Shown: in pieces, positions 1 to 7,952 of the stretch
Layout of the letters: each line of letters begins with the position of its first letter
Numbering within the stretch: the stretch's first letter is position 1
Source: Pararhodobacter aggregans
Lineage (GTDB): Bacteria > Pseudomonadota > Alphaproteobacteria > Rhodobacterales > Rhodobacteraceae
Assembly: GCF_003075525.1 (NCBI RefSeq)
Contig: NZ_QDDR01000008.1
Span: forward strand, 1-64,000
Length of the DNA stretch: 64,000 nucleotides
Direction: 5' to 3'
Made by a program: the position numbers and the translations under genes
The notes under the pieces: generated by a model
What the model saw: only the letters and a program-made list of their open reading frames with translations
The model's database searches: none
What the model was told of the DNA's origin: nothing

Positions 1-815
1 AGCGCGTCGCGGGCCCGGCGCAACCGGGCGATTTCCGTCTCTAACGTTGCCGAATCCGGCATCTCCTCGGCCCCGACGCCCAGCTGGTTGAGCAGGCCCT
101 GCGGCGTCGGGGCCGAGGAGATGCCGGATTCGAAGAGGCGCCGGGCCTCGAACAGGATCCGGTCCTCCAGGATCTGATGCGCGCCTTTGCCCGCGGTGGC
201 GCGGCAGACGCGGGTCAGGTGGGTCGGCGTCACGCCGAGCGCCTCGGCGTAATCCGCCACCGCCCGGTTCGAGCGGAAATCGCGTTCCAGCAGCGCTGCA
301 TAGCGCGCCGCCAGCCGTTGCGCGGCGCCGGGGCGCTGCGGCATCGTCTCGAGCGCCCGGTCGCGTTCCAGCTGCCGGTCGATCCAGACGCCCAACAGCC
401 CCAGATGGTGCTGCGCCGCCTTCTGCGAGCCCGAGCGGTGGCTTTCCAGCTCGCGCTGGATCGCCTCGAGGATGGCGATCAGTTCCTTCTGGCTGACCGG
501 ATCGCGCGGGCGCAGCATCTGCGGCGTCGACGGCAGGTCGAGCCCGTGGTTGCGGCCGAAGAACACAACCGAACCCTGCACGCGAGGCGCGAAATCGAAG
601 CCGTGCATGACGCCCGGCGGAATGAAGATGGTGTTGTTCGGCCCATAGGCGCGGGTCGAGCCGGCGATGGTGATGCGGCCCTGTCCTTGCGTGAAGAACA
701 GCAGAACCGGCTCACGCAGCGAGCGCATCGCCTCGACCCGCCAGCGGCCACCGGCGGCCAGACGCGAGATCGGCGTCAGGCGCAGGCGCGAGGGGGTATC
801 GGGAATGATCGTCAT
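1..815 (-). CDS. AraC-family transcriptional regulator, C-terminus disrupted, runs off the left edge
   Basis: The reading frame starts at ATG 815 and stays open to base 1. Residues of about 1-110 form a cupin-like AraC sensor domain (the motif FIPPGVMHGFDF is typical). The first DNA-binding helix-turn-helix is recognisable (RAVADYAEALGVTPTHLTRV), followed by the linker ILFEARRLF. In family members that linker leads into the second helix-turn-helix; here it instead runs into a perfect 30-bp inverted repeat (51-80/103-132) and then an unrelated charged stretch (LETEIARLRRARDAL) in the same frame. About half of the DNA-binding domain is therefore missing, and the product is probably defective unless this edge is an assembly error. 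It lies downstream of miaA on the same strand, 128 bp away, with a GANTC-rich leader. Confidence 0.75.
   Translation of the reverse strand, partial: MTIIPDTPSRLRLTPISRLAAGGRWRVEAMRSLREPVLLFFTQGQGRITIAGSTRAYGPNNTIFIPPGVMHGFDFAPRVQGSVVFFGRNHGLDLPSTPQMLRPRDPVSQKELIAILEAIQRELESHRSGSQKAAQHHLGLLGVWIDRQLERDRALETMPQRPGAAQRLAARYAALLERDFRSNRAVADYAEALGVTPTHLTRVCRATAGKGAHQILEDRILFEARRLFESGISSAPTPQGLLNQLGVGAEEMPDSATLETEIARLRRARDA
51..132. repeat. Perfect 30-bp inverted repeat with 22-nt loop
   Basis: Bases 51-80 are the exact reverse complement of 103-132; bases 81-102 form the loop. The match stops abruptly on both sides, so it is not a longer fold-back copy. It lies exactly where the AraC protein loses similarity to its family. 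There is no adjacent T-tract, which argues against a terminator. It may be the footprint of an insertion or rearrangement, or an assembly artefact. Confidence 0.9.
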
Positions 816-873
816 GGTTGTTCCGTGGCAGCGGATTTCCAGCCTAGGAAACCGCGACGACACAGAGGAAGGG

Positions 874-935
874 GAATCACACGCGAGCGTGAGCAAAGCC
901 CGATTCCGAATCATTCCGTTGCAGGAATGTGACTC
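874..935. promoter_or_regulatory. Leader of the AraC gene with four GANTC sites and a CATTCC/GGAATG dyad
   Basis: Four GANTC pentamers, the target of the alphaproteobacterial methylase CcrM, lie at 874-878 (GAATC), 902-906 (GATTC), 908-912 (GAATC) and 931-935 (GACTC). A dyad CATTCC (912-917) / GGAATG (924-929) overlaps them. The region lies between the miaA stop and the AraC start. That GANTC clusters often mark cell-cycle-regulated promoters is family knowledge; a role here is inference. Confidence 0.5.
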
Positions 936-943
936 TGGACAAG

Positions 944-1834
944 TCAGGGGATAAGTACGGGATACCAGTCGGCCATGCGCTTCCTGAACCAGCTGCGCTG
1001 GCGCTTGGCGTATTGCCGCGTGGCCAATGTAGCGGCGTCCCGGGCCTCGGCCAACGAGATCTGGCCCCTGAGATGGGCGATGAGTTCCGGCGCGCCGATG
1101 GCTTTTGTCCACAGGGGGGCGGTGGGCAGGCCCTGATCCGCGGGCCAGCGGGGCAGGGCGGCGCGCGCCTCGTCCAGCGCGCCCTGGGCCAGCATTGTCT
1201 CGAAACGGGCATCGATTCGCGCGTTCAGCCAGTCGATTCGCGGCATCAGCACCAGCCCGGTGGCCGCCGCGAGCGGCAGCAAGGGCGCGCCGGTCTCGGC
1301 CTGCCAGGCGGCGATGCCGCGGCCGGTGGCGCGCAGCACTTCCCAGGCGCGTTGCACCCGGGCGGGGTTCTGCGGGTCCAGACGCGCGCGGCTTTCGGGG
1401 TCGAGGTCGTCAAGAAGCGCCCCGAGGCCCTGCCCGGCAAGGCGCCGGTCGGCTTCGGCCCGGATCTCGGGCGGGGTCGGCGGGATCTCGGCCAGACCCT
1501 CGGTCAGGGCCAGAAAATAGAGGCCGGTGCCGCCGACAATCACCGGGTTTTCCGGCAGATGCGGCGTGACCTCGCGCAGCCAATGGCCGACGGAATAGGG
1601 ATCGTCGCGGCCGACATGGCCGTAAAGATGATGCGGCGCCTCGGCCTCGTCCGCGGCCGAGGGGCGGGCGGTCAGCACGCGCCAGCTGTCATGCACCTGC
1701 AGCGCGTCGGCGTTGACGATGCTGCGCCGCTGCGCCCGGGCGATGCGCAGGGCCAGCGCCGACTTGCCGCTGGCGGTGGGGCCGGCGATCAGCACGGGGC
1801 GCGCGGGGTCGGGCAGGGGCAGGTCGGCGAACAT
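944..1834 (-). CDS. miaA: tRNA dimethylallyltransferase MiaA
   Basis: MiaA transfers a dimethylallyl group from DMAPP to N6 of adenosine 37 in tRNAs that read UNN codons. The N-terminus carries the P-loop GPTASGKS followed by the conserved stretch [10 protein letters not shown]. Other family signatures are [15 protein letters not shown] and, near the C-terminus, [14 protein letters not shown]. The frame extends upstream to 1924, but ATG 1834 (MFADLPLP) places the P-loop at the usual distance from the start and gives 296 aa, normal for alphaproteobacteria. The gene is divergent from pyrH. Confidence 0.95.
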   Translation of the reverse strand: MFADLPLPDPARPVLIAGPTASGKSALALRIARAQRRSIVNADALQVHDSWRVLTARPSAADEAEAPHHLYGHVGRDDPYSVGHWLREVTPHLPENPVIVGGTGLYFLALTEGLAEIPPTPPEIRAEADRRLAGQGLGALLDDLDPESRARLDPQNPARVQRAWEVLRATGRGIAAWQAETGAPLLPLAAATGLVLMPRIDWLNARIDARFETMLAQGALDEARAALPRWPADQGLPTAPLWTKAIGAPELIAHLRGQISLAEARDAATLATRQYAKRQRSWFRKRMADWYPVLIP

Positions 1835-1932
1835 GCGTGAGGGGATGGTCCGGGGCTGGATTGAGGCGTTGATCCTGCCGGGGTTTTCCGACATTTTGCG
1901 CGCGAATGTAACCACCCCCCTCAAACGCCCCA

Positions 1933-1955
1933 GGCCCTGCCTTCCGGCAGGGGCC
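1933..1955. other. Strong hairpin in the miaA-pyrH divergent intergenic region
   Basis: GGCCCTGCC (1933-1941), loop TTCC, then GGCAGGGGCC (1946-1955) form a stable GC stem with one bulge. It ends 25 nt before the pyrH start, so it would lie in the pyrH leader. There is no following T-tract, so it is not a classical terminator. Confidence 0.45.
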
Positions 1956-1980
1956 GCGTGCTGCCAGGAAAGGCCCCGCC

Positions 1981-2703
1981 ATGGATCGCACTCCCACCGC
2001 CTATCGCCGCGTGATGCTGAAGATTTCGGGCGAAGCCCTGATGGGCGATCAGGGTTACGGGCTGCACCCGCCGACCGTGGCCCGCATCGCCCAGGAGGTG
2101 AAGGCGGTCCACGACCTCGGCGTGGAGATCTGCATGGTGATCGGCGGCGGCAACATCTTCCGCGGCCTCGCCGGCTCGGCCCAGGGGATGGAGCGGACCA
2201 CGGCCGATTACATGGGGATGCTGGCGACGGTGATGAACGCGCTCGGCATGCAATCGCAGCTCGAGGCGCTGGGGATCCACACCCGCGTCATCAGCGCCAT
2301 TCCGATGGATCAGGTCTGCGAGCCCTACATCCGCCGCCGCGCCGTCCGCCACCTGGAGAAAAAGCGCGTCTGCATCTTCGCCGCGGGCACCGGCAACCCC
2401 TATTTCACCACCGATACCGCGGCGACCTTGCGCGCCAGCGAGATGGGCTGCGAGGGGGTGTTCAAGGGCACCAAGGTCGATGGCGTCTATGACAAGGACC
2501 CCAAGAAACACGCCGATGCCGTGCGTTACGACGTGGTCAGCTACGACGAGGCGCTGGAGAAGAATCTCGGCGTGATGGATGCCACGGCGATCGCGCTGGC
2601 CCGGGACAACCAGCTGCCGATCATCGTCTTCTCGCTGGATGCGCCGGGCGGCTTCCGCTCGATTCTGGCGGGCGAGGGGACCTATACCCGCGTCTCGGGC
2701 TGA
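1981..2703 (+). CDS. pyrH: UMP kinase PyrH
   Basis: PyrH phosphorylates UMP to UDP with ATP and is the bacterial amino-acid-kinase-fold enzyme unrelated to eukaryotic UMP/CMP kinase. At 240 aa it has the standard length. Visible signatures are KISGEAL near the N-terminus, [10 protein letters not shown] around residue 55, and [16 protein letters not shown] around residue 140, followed by [12 protein letters not shown]. It opens the pyrH-frr-uppS-cdsA-dxr-rseP-bamA cluster. rpsB and tsf, which often precede pyrH, are not here; miaA is in that position instead. Confidence 0.97.
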   Translation: MDRTPTAYRRVMLKISGEALMGDQGYGLHPPTVARIAQEVKAVHDLGVEICMVIGGGNIFRGLAGSAQGMERTTADYMGMLATVMNALGMQSQLEALGIHTRVISAIPMDQVCEPYIRRRAVRHLEKKRVCIFAAGTGNPYFTTDTAATLRASEMGCEGVFKGTKVDGVYDKDPKKHADAVRYDVVSYDEALEKNLGVMDATAIALARDNQLPIIVFSLDAPGGFRSILAGEGTYTRVSG

Positions 2704-2837
2704 GCCCCGCGCAAGGCCGGGAGGGGGCGCCTAAGCGGCGGGTTTGCTTCACTTCCCGGTCAGCGCGCTATACAAAGTCCCGAGGAGGCCCTAAAACGCC
2801 TCGACATGATTGATTGCCTGACGGAGACGCGTGCGCC

Positions 2838-3401
2838 ATGGCCGACGACATCGAGATTGATATTGACGACCTCGGGCGTCGGATGGAGGGGGCGATCGCC
2901 TCGCTGAGGACGGAATTCGCCTCGCTGCGCACCGGCCGCGCCTCGGGGTCCATGCTGGAGCCGATTCAGGTCGACGCCTATGGCCAGATGACGCCGATCA
3001 ACCAGCTGGGCACCGTCAACGTGCCGGAACCGCGGATGGTGACGATCAACGTCTGGGACAAGGCGATGGTCAACAAGGTGGAAAAGGCGATCCGTGAATC
3101 GGGGCTGGGGATCAACCCGCAGCTGAACGGCACGATCATCATGCTGCCGATCCCCGAGCTGAACGAGGAACGCCGCCGCGAGCTGACCAAGGTGGCCGGG
3201 CAATACGCCGAACATGCGCGCGTCGCCGTGCGCAACGTGCGCCGCGACGGCATGGACCAGATCAAGAAGGCCAAGGGCGACGGCATGTCCGAGGACGACC
3301 AGAAATTCTGGGAATCCGAGGTTCAGGAGCTGACCAACAAGCATATTGGCCTGATCGACAAGACTCTCGAGTCGAAGCAGGAAGAAATCATGCAGGTGTA
3401 A
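2838..3401 (+). CDS. frr: Ribosome recycling factor
   Basis: RRF splits the post-termination ribosome together with EF-G. The 187-aa protein begins [16 protein letters not shown] and shows the family core [41 protein letters not shown] and the C-terminal helix ending KQEEIMQV. An in-frame ATG at 2814 would add eight residues (MPDGDACA) with no family support, so ATG 2838 is preferred. Confidence 0.96.
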   Translation: MADDIEIDIDDLGRRMEGAIASLRTEFASLRTGRASGSMLEPIQVDAYGQMTPINQLGTVNVPEPRMVTINVWDKAMVNKVEKAIRESGLGINPQLNGTIIMLPIPELNEERRRELTKVAGQYAEHARVAVRNVRRDGMDQIKKAKGDGMSEDDQKFWESEVQELTNKHIGLIDKTLESKQEEIMQV

Positions 3402-3440
3402 CGGCCCCTCCCGTATTTTCGGGGCCGCGCCTTTGTTCTT
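3402..3440 (+). terminator. Possible weak terminator or attenuator after frr
   Basis: CGGCCCC (3402-3408) pairs with GGGGCCG (3421-3427), followed by the T-rich stretch CTTTGTTCTT. The loop is long (12 nt) and the T-tract interrupted, so partial read-through into uppS 18 nt downstream is likely. Confidence 0.4.
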
Positions 3441-3457
3441 ATTGACCCGGAGTTCCC

Positions 3458-4174
3458 ATGCCCGATCCGTCCGGCACGCCCTGTCATGTTGCCATCATCA
3501 TGGATGGCAATGGCCGCTGGGCAACGCAGAAGGGCTGGCCCCGGCTGGTTGGCCACCGCAAGGGGGCCGAGCGCGTCAAGGAGATCGTGCGCGCTGCGCC
3601 CGATCTCGGCATCACGCATCTGACCGTCTATGCCTTCTCGACCGAGAACTGGAAACGCTCGACCGAGGAAGTGCTGGGGCTGATGAAGCTGTTCGCCCGC
3701 TACATCCAGCGCGAGGCCGAGGCGCTGTCGCGCGAGAATGTGCGCATGTGCTTCATCGGCGACCGGCGGCGGCTGGATCCGAAGCTGCAGGAGCTGATGG
3801 CCTGGATCGAGAAGCGCACCGAGGCCAATACCAAGCTGACCTTCACCATCGCCATCAATTACGGCGGCCGGGACGAGCTGGTGCGCGCGGCGCGGCGGCT
3901 GGCGCGGCAGGTGGCGGCGGGTGATCTGGACCCCGCGGCGATCACCGACACGCTGCTCGAGGCCGAGCTGGACACCGCTTTCCTGCCCGAGCCCGATCTG
4001 GTGATCCGCACCTCGGGCGAGACGCGGGTGTCGAATTTCCTGCTCTGGCAGGCGGCTTACGCGGAATACGAATTCACGCCCGTCCTCTGGCCCGATTTCA
4101 CGCCCGAGGTTCTGGGCGAGATCCTGCGCCGCGTCTCGGGGCGGGACCGGCGGTTCGGCGGGGTGAAGCCGTGA
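3458..4174 (+). CDS. uppS: Isoprenyl transferase (undecaprenyl diphosphate synthase)
   Basis: This cis-prenyltransferase condenses FPP with IPP units to make the undecaprenyl carrier for peptidoglycan and other envelope glycans. IIMDGNGRWA (catalytic Asp16) starts the active site, with AFSTENWKRS and the C-terminal signature LVIRTSGETRVSNFLLWQ. At 238 aa it has the usual length. Its TGA overlaps the GTG start of cdsA by 4 bp, indicating translational coupling. Confidence 0.96.
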   Translation: MPDPSGTPCHVAIIMDGNGRWATQKGWPRLVGHRKGAERVKEIVRAAPDLGITHLTVYAFSTENWKRSTEEVLGLMKLFARYIQREAEALSRENVRMCFIGDRRRLDPKLQELMAWIEKRTEANTKLTFTIAINYGGRDELVRAARRLARQVAAGDLDPAAITDTLLEAELDTAFLPEPDLVIRTSGETRVSNFLLWQAAYAEYEFTPVLWPDFTPEVLGEILRRVSGRDRRFGGVKP

Positions 4175-4959
4175 GCGATTTCTCGGATCTCAGGGCGCGG
4201 GTGATCTCGGGTCTGGCGATGGCCGTGGTGGGGCTGGGCGCGCTCTGGCTGGGCGGCTGGGCCTTCGGCCTGCTGGGTCTGGTGCTGGCGGCGCTGATGG
4301 GGTGGGAGCTGACCCGGATGATGGCGCCTGCCGGGCCCGATGGCCGGGCCGAGGCCGCGGGTCTGGTCGCGGCGCTGCTGGTCGCCGTCTTTACCTGGTA
4401 TCAGCCGGGCTGGATCGGTCTGGCGGGGCTGGCGCTGGGGGCGGCGGTCATGGCCTGGCGGATGCCGAAGGACCGGGTGATCTATGGGCTTTATTACGGG
4501 CTGATCCTCTGGGCGGCGCAGGGGCTGATCCTGCTGCGGGACGGCATGGGCTTTACCTTCGTGCTCTGGCTGCTGCTGATCGTCATTGCCTCGGATGTGG
4601 CAGGCTATTTCGCCGGTCGCATTCTGGGCGGGCCGAAATTCTGGCCGCGCTTCAGCCCCAAGAAGACCTGGTCGGGCACCGTGGCGGGCTGGATCCTGGC
4701 GGCGCTGGTGGGCGTGGCCTTCGTCCTCTGGGCGGGGATGCCCTGGGCCTTGGTGCCGATCTCGGCCGTGCTGGCCTTCGCCGGGCAGCTGGGCGACATC
4801 GCCGAAAGCGCCATCAAGCGGCGGATGGGGGTCAAGGATTCCTCCAATCTGATCCCGGGGCATGGCGGCGTTCTGGACCGGTTCGATGCGATCATCGCCG
4901 TGGCGGCGCTGGCGCTGGTGCTGGCGCTGTTTGGTGCCTTCGCCGGGCTCACGGCCTGA
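4171..4959 (+). CDS. cdsA: Phosphatidate cytidylyltransferase
   Basis: CdsA is the integral membrane enzyme that makes CDP-diacylglycerol from CTP and phosphatidate, the branch point of phospholipid synthesis. It is 262 aa with a GTG start and about seven or eight hydrophobic segments. The C-terminal CDS signature is clear: AIKRRMGVKDSSNLIPGHGG followed by VLDRFDA. It is coupled to uppS upstream and its stop codon overlaps the dxr ATG. Confidence 0.95.
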   Translation: MSDFSDLRARVISGLAMAVVGLGALWLGGWAFGLLGLVLAALMGWELTRMMAPAGPDGRAEAAGLVAALLVAVFTWYQPGWIGLAGLALGAAVMAWRMPKDRVIYGLYYGLILWAAQGLILLRDGMGFTFVLWLLLIVIASDVAGYFAGRILGGPKFWPRFSPKKTWSGTVAGWILAALVGVAFVLWAGMPWALVPISAVLAFAGQLGDIAESAIKRRMGVKDSSNLIPGHGGVLDRFDAIIAVAALALVLALFGAFAGLTA

Positions 4960-6137
4960 TGCGGCGGGTTTCGGTCTTCGGCGCGACGGGCTCCGTCGGG
5001 GTCAGCACGCTGGACCTGCTGGCCCGGCGCGCGGATGTGGCGGTCGAGGTGCTGACCGGCGGGCGCAACGTCGATCTGCTGGCGCGGCAGGCGGTCGTGC
5101 ACAAGGCCCGGCTCGCCGTCACGGCGCATGAGGAATGCTACAAACCCTTGAAAGAGGCGCTGGCGGGCACCGGGATCGAGGTCGCGGGCGGCCCCGGCGC
5201 GGTGGTCGAGGCGGGCTATCGCCCGGCCGATTGGGTCATGTCGGCCATCGTCGGCGCGGCGGGTTTGGCGCCGGGCTTCGCCGCCCTCTCGCAGGGCAAG
5301 ATCCTGGCGCTGGCCAACAAGGAATCGCTGGTGACCGCCGGGCCCCTGCTGCTGGCCGAGGCCCGGGCCCATGGCGCCACCATCCTGCCGGTGGACAGCG
5401 AGCATTCGGCGGTCTTCCAGGCCCTGACCGGCGAGGAGATCGGCGCGGTCGAAACCGTGACGCTGACCGCCTCGGGCGGGGGTCTGCGCGACTGGCCGCT
5501 GGAGCGGCTGGCCCAGGCCACGCCCGACGAGGCAGGCAAGCATCCCAACTGGGACATGGGGCAGCGGATCACCATCGATTCGGCCTCGATGTTCAACAAG
5601 GCGATGGAAGTCATCGAGGCGCATGAATTCTTCGGCCTCGCCCCCGAGCAGGTGCAGGTCCTCATTCACCCGCAATCGCTGGTCCATGCCATGGTGTCCT
5701 TCCGCGACGGGGCGGTGATGGCGCATCTGGGCGCGCCCGACATGCGCCACGCGATCGGCTATGCGCTGAACTGGCCCGTGCGGGCCGAGCTGCCGGTGGC
5801 GCGGCTGGATCTGGCGCGCGCCGGGCGGCTCGATTTCGCCGAACCCGATTACCGGCGCTATCCGGCGCTGGACCTGGCGCGGCAGGTGATGGAGACCGGG
5901 GGCGCCTCGGGCGCGGTGTTCAACGCCGCCAAGGAGGTCGCGCTCGACCATTTCATCGCCCGACGCATCGGGTTTCTCGACATGGCGCCGGTGGTGGAGG
6001 CGACGCTGGCCGCCTATGCCGCCCGCGCCCCGATCAACCGTCGGCCCGAGACCTTGGCCGAGGTTCTGGCCATTGATGCCGAGGCCCGCGCATTGGCGGG
6101 GACCGCGGCCCAGGCCCGCCGCGCGGCGGCGGTCTGA
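4959..6137 (+). CDS. dxr: 1-deoxy-D-xylulose 5-phosphate reductoisomerase
   Basis: Dxr is the first committed enzyme of the MEP isoprenoid pathway, forming MEP with NADPH and a divalent metal; it supplies precursors for uppS upstream and for MiaA. GATGSVG (residues 8-14) is the NADPH motif. NKESLV, LPVDSEHSAVFQ, TASGGGLRDW, HPNWDMGQRITIDSASMFNK and IHPQSLVHAMV are the catalytic and metal/substrate signatures. At 392 aa it has the normal length. The ATG overlaps the cdsA TGA. Confidence 0.97.
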   Translation: MRRVSVFGATGSVGVSTLDLLARRADVAVEVLTGGRNVDLLARQAVVHKARLAVTAHEECYKPLKEALAGTGIEVAGGPGAVVEAGYRPADWVMSAIVGAAGLAPGFAALSQGKILALANKESLVTAGPLLLAEARAHGATILPVDSEHSAVFQALTGEEIGAVETVTLTASGGGLRDWPLERLAQATPDEAGKHPNWDMGQRITIDSASMFNKAMEVIEAHEFFGLAPEQVQVLIHPQSLVHAMVSFRDGAVMAHLGAPDMRHAIGYALNWPVRAELPVARLDLARAGRLDFAEPDYRRYPALDLARQVMETGGASGAVFNAAKEVALDHFIARRIGFLDMAPVVEATLAAYAARAPINRRPETLAEVLAIDAEARALAGTAAQARRAAAV

Positions 6138-6151
6138 GAAAAGGAAAACGC

Positions 6152-7477
6152 ATGGGTCTTCTGCCCGATTTCGGCAATCTGCTCTTTACCGTGGGGGCCT
6201 TCATCGTCGCGCTGTCGATCATCGTGACGGTGCATGAATACGGCCATTACATCGTCGGCCGCTGGTCCGGCATCCATGCCGAGGTCTTCTCGGTCGGCTT
6301 CGGGCCGGTGCTGTTCAAGCGCACCGACAAGCGCGGCACGCAATGGCAGATCGCCGCCTTGCCCTTCGGCGGCTACGTCAAGTTCCTGGGCGACGCCAAC
6401 GCCGCCTCGGCCGGGGCGGATGAGGCGGTGATGTCGCATCTCGACGCGGGCCAGCGACGGCACACGATGCATGGCGCCCCGCTCTGGGCGCGGGCGGCGA
6501 CGATCTTTGCCGGGCCTGCCTTCAACTTCCTCTTCTCCATCGCCGTCTTCGCCGGGTTCATCGCCGTTCAGGGCCTGCCCGCCGACCAGCCGCGCGTCGG
6601 CCAGATCTTTCCCTTGCCGCAAGCCGTGGCGCTGGAAGAGGGCGATCTGATTACCGCCGTCGACGGCCGCCCGACGCCGGAACTGAGCGATTTCTACACC
6701 GTCGCCAACGAGATCGAGCCGGTCGCCACGGTTCCCTACACGGTCGAGCGGGACGGCGCCGTCCTGACGGTCGAGGGGCCGCATCCGATTCCGGCCCGGG
6801 CGGCGGGGATCGCGCTGGCCTCGGCGGCGCGGGATGCGGGGATGCTGACCGGCGATGTGGTGCTGTCGGTGGACGGCGCCCCGGTCCTGGCCTTCTCGCA
6901 ACTGCCGCCGCTGGTCGGCGCGGCGGGCGGAGAGCCGGTGGCGCTGGAGATCTGGCGGGGCGGGGAGGTCATCGACCTGTCGCTGACCCCGCGCCGGACC
7001 GATCTGCCGCTGGCCGATGGCGGGTTCGAGACGCGCTGGCTGATCGGCCTGCAATCGGGCACTTTCTTCGAGCATCCGGTGCGGAATGTGGGGCTGACCG
7101 AGGCGCTGCCGCTGGCGGTCGGCCAGATCGGCACCATCGTGTCGAATTCGATCTCGGGCCTTTATCACATGATTACCGGCGCGATCAGCACCTGCAACCT
7201 GTCGGGGCCGGTGGGCATCGCCGAAACCTCGGGCGAGATGGCCAAGGACGGGCTGGCGAGCTTCATCTGGTTCATCGCCGTGCTCTCGACGGCGGTGGGG
7301 CTGCTGAACCTGTTCCCGATCCCGATTCTCGACGGCGGGCATCTGGTGTTCCACGCCTACGAGGCCGTTCGCGGCAAGCCGCCGAGCGACCGGGTGATGG
7401 GCGCGCTGATGACCACGGGGCTGGTGCTGCTGGGGGCGATGATGCTCTTTGCGCTGGGGAACGACCTGTTCTGCTAA
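6152..7477 (+). CDS. rseP: RIP metalloprotease RseP (site-2 protease)
   Basis: This intramembrane zinc protease cleaves membrane-anchored anti-sigma factors and remnant signal peptides. The zinc motif HEYGH lies at residues 28-32 inside the first membrane helix. The central part contains two PDZ-like regions, and the C-terminus carries the second metal-ligand motif LFPIPILDGGH near residue 390, followed by a last hydrophobic helix. 441 aa is typical. It follows dxr by 14 bp and precedes bamA, as in most proteobacteria. Confidence 0.95.
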   Translation: MGLLPDFGNLLFTVGAFIVALSIIVTVHEYGHYIVGRWSGIHAEVFSVGFGPVLFKRTDKRGTQWQIAALPFGGYVKFLGDANAASAGADEAVMSHLDAGQRRHTMHGAPLWARAATIFAGPAFNFLFSIAVFAGFIAVQGLPADQPRVGQIFPLPQAVALEEGDLITAVDGRPTPELSDFYTVANEIEPVATVPYTVERDGAVLTVEGPHPIPARAAGIALASAARDAGMLTGDVVLSVDGAPVLAFSQLPPLVGAAGGEPVALEIWRGGEVIDLSLTPRRTDLPLADGGFETRWLIGLQSGTFFEHPVRNVGLTEALPLAVGQIGTIVSNSISGLYHMITGAISTCNLSGPVGIAETSGEMAKDGLASFIWFIAVLSTAVGLLNLFPIPILDGGHLVFHAYEAVRGKPPSDRVMGALMTTGLVLLGAMMLFALGNDLFC

Positions 7478-7591
7478 GGTCCGGTTAACCCTGTCCTCAG
7501 GCAGTCATGGCTCGGCCGCATTTGTGCCATGATTGGGCGGGATACCGAAGGGGAATTCCCTCGGCGTCCCGCCTGATCTCGGAGCCTTGCC

Positions 7592-7759
7592 ATGCATCTG
7601 GTCCTTCCCGCCACGCGCAGCCTGCGCAATCTCTATGCCCTGTCCTCGGACCGTCTGTGGTTCCTTCTGGCCACGGTTGCCGGGCTGGTGGTGGCAGGCG
7701 AACTGGTCGAGATCTTGCTGACGCATGAAGTCCCGTCGATGGAGCTTTTCGGCCTCTGA
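7592..7759 (+). CDS. Small single-pass membrane protein (55 aa), unknown
   Basis: The frame from ATG 7592 encodes 55 aa: a basic N-terminal half (RSLRNLYAL), one hydrophobic helix around residues 22-43 (LWFLLATVAGLVVAGELVEI) and a short tail ending MELFGL. It lies alone between rseP and bamA and is followed by a good rho-independent terminator, which supports expression as its own unit. No family is recognised. Confidence 0.5.
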   Translation: MHLVLPATRSLRNLYALSSDRLWFLLATVAGLVVAGELVEILLTHEVPSMELFGL

Positions 7760-7791
7760 CCCCCGAGCCCCCTGAGGGCTTTCGCGAATCG

Positions 7792-7824
7792 TCCCGCCCG
7801 CCGACCCCGGCGCGGCGGGATTTT
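7792..7824 (+). terminator. Rho-independent terminator before bamA
   Basis: TCCCGCC (7792-7798) pairs with GGCGGGA (7814-7820); the loop can form an additional inner stem, and TTTT follows. It separates rseP and the 55-aa frame from bamA, so bamA probably has its own promoter. Confidence 0.65.
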
Positions 7825-7952
7825 CCTTGGGGCGATGCCGTGAATCCCCACATGCTGCGAAATCGACTCCGGGTGTACGCAACTCTTTGACAATCCTGCC
7901 CCGCCTCGATAGCAAGACTCAAAACAAACGGCGGTAATAACGGGGCTTTTGG

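Noticed and set aside
4302-4958. Upstream extension of dxr by 219 codons into the cdsA region
   Set aside because: The extension is out of frame with cdsA and without similarity; the Dxr N-terminus with its NADPH motif begins at ATG 4959.
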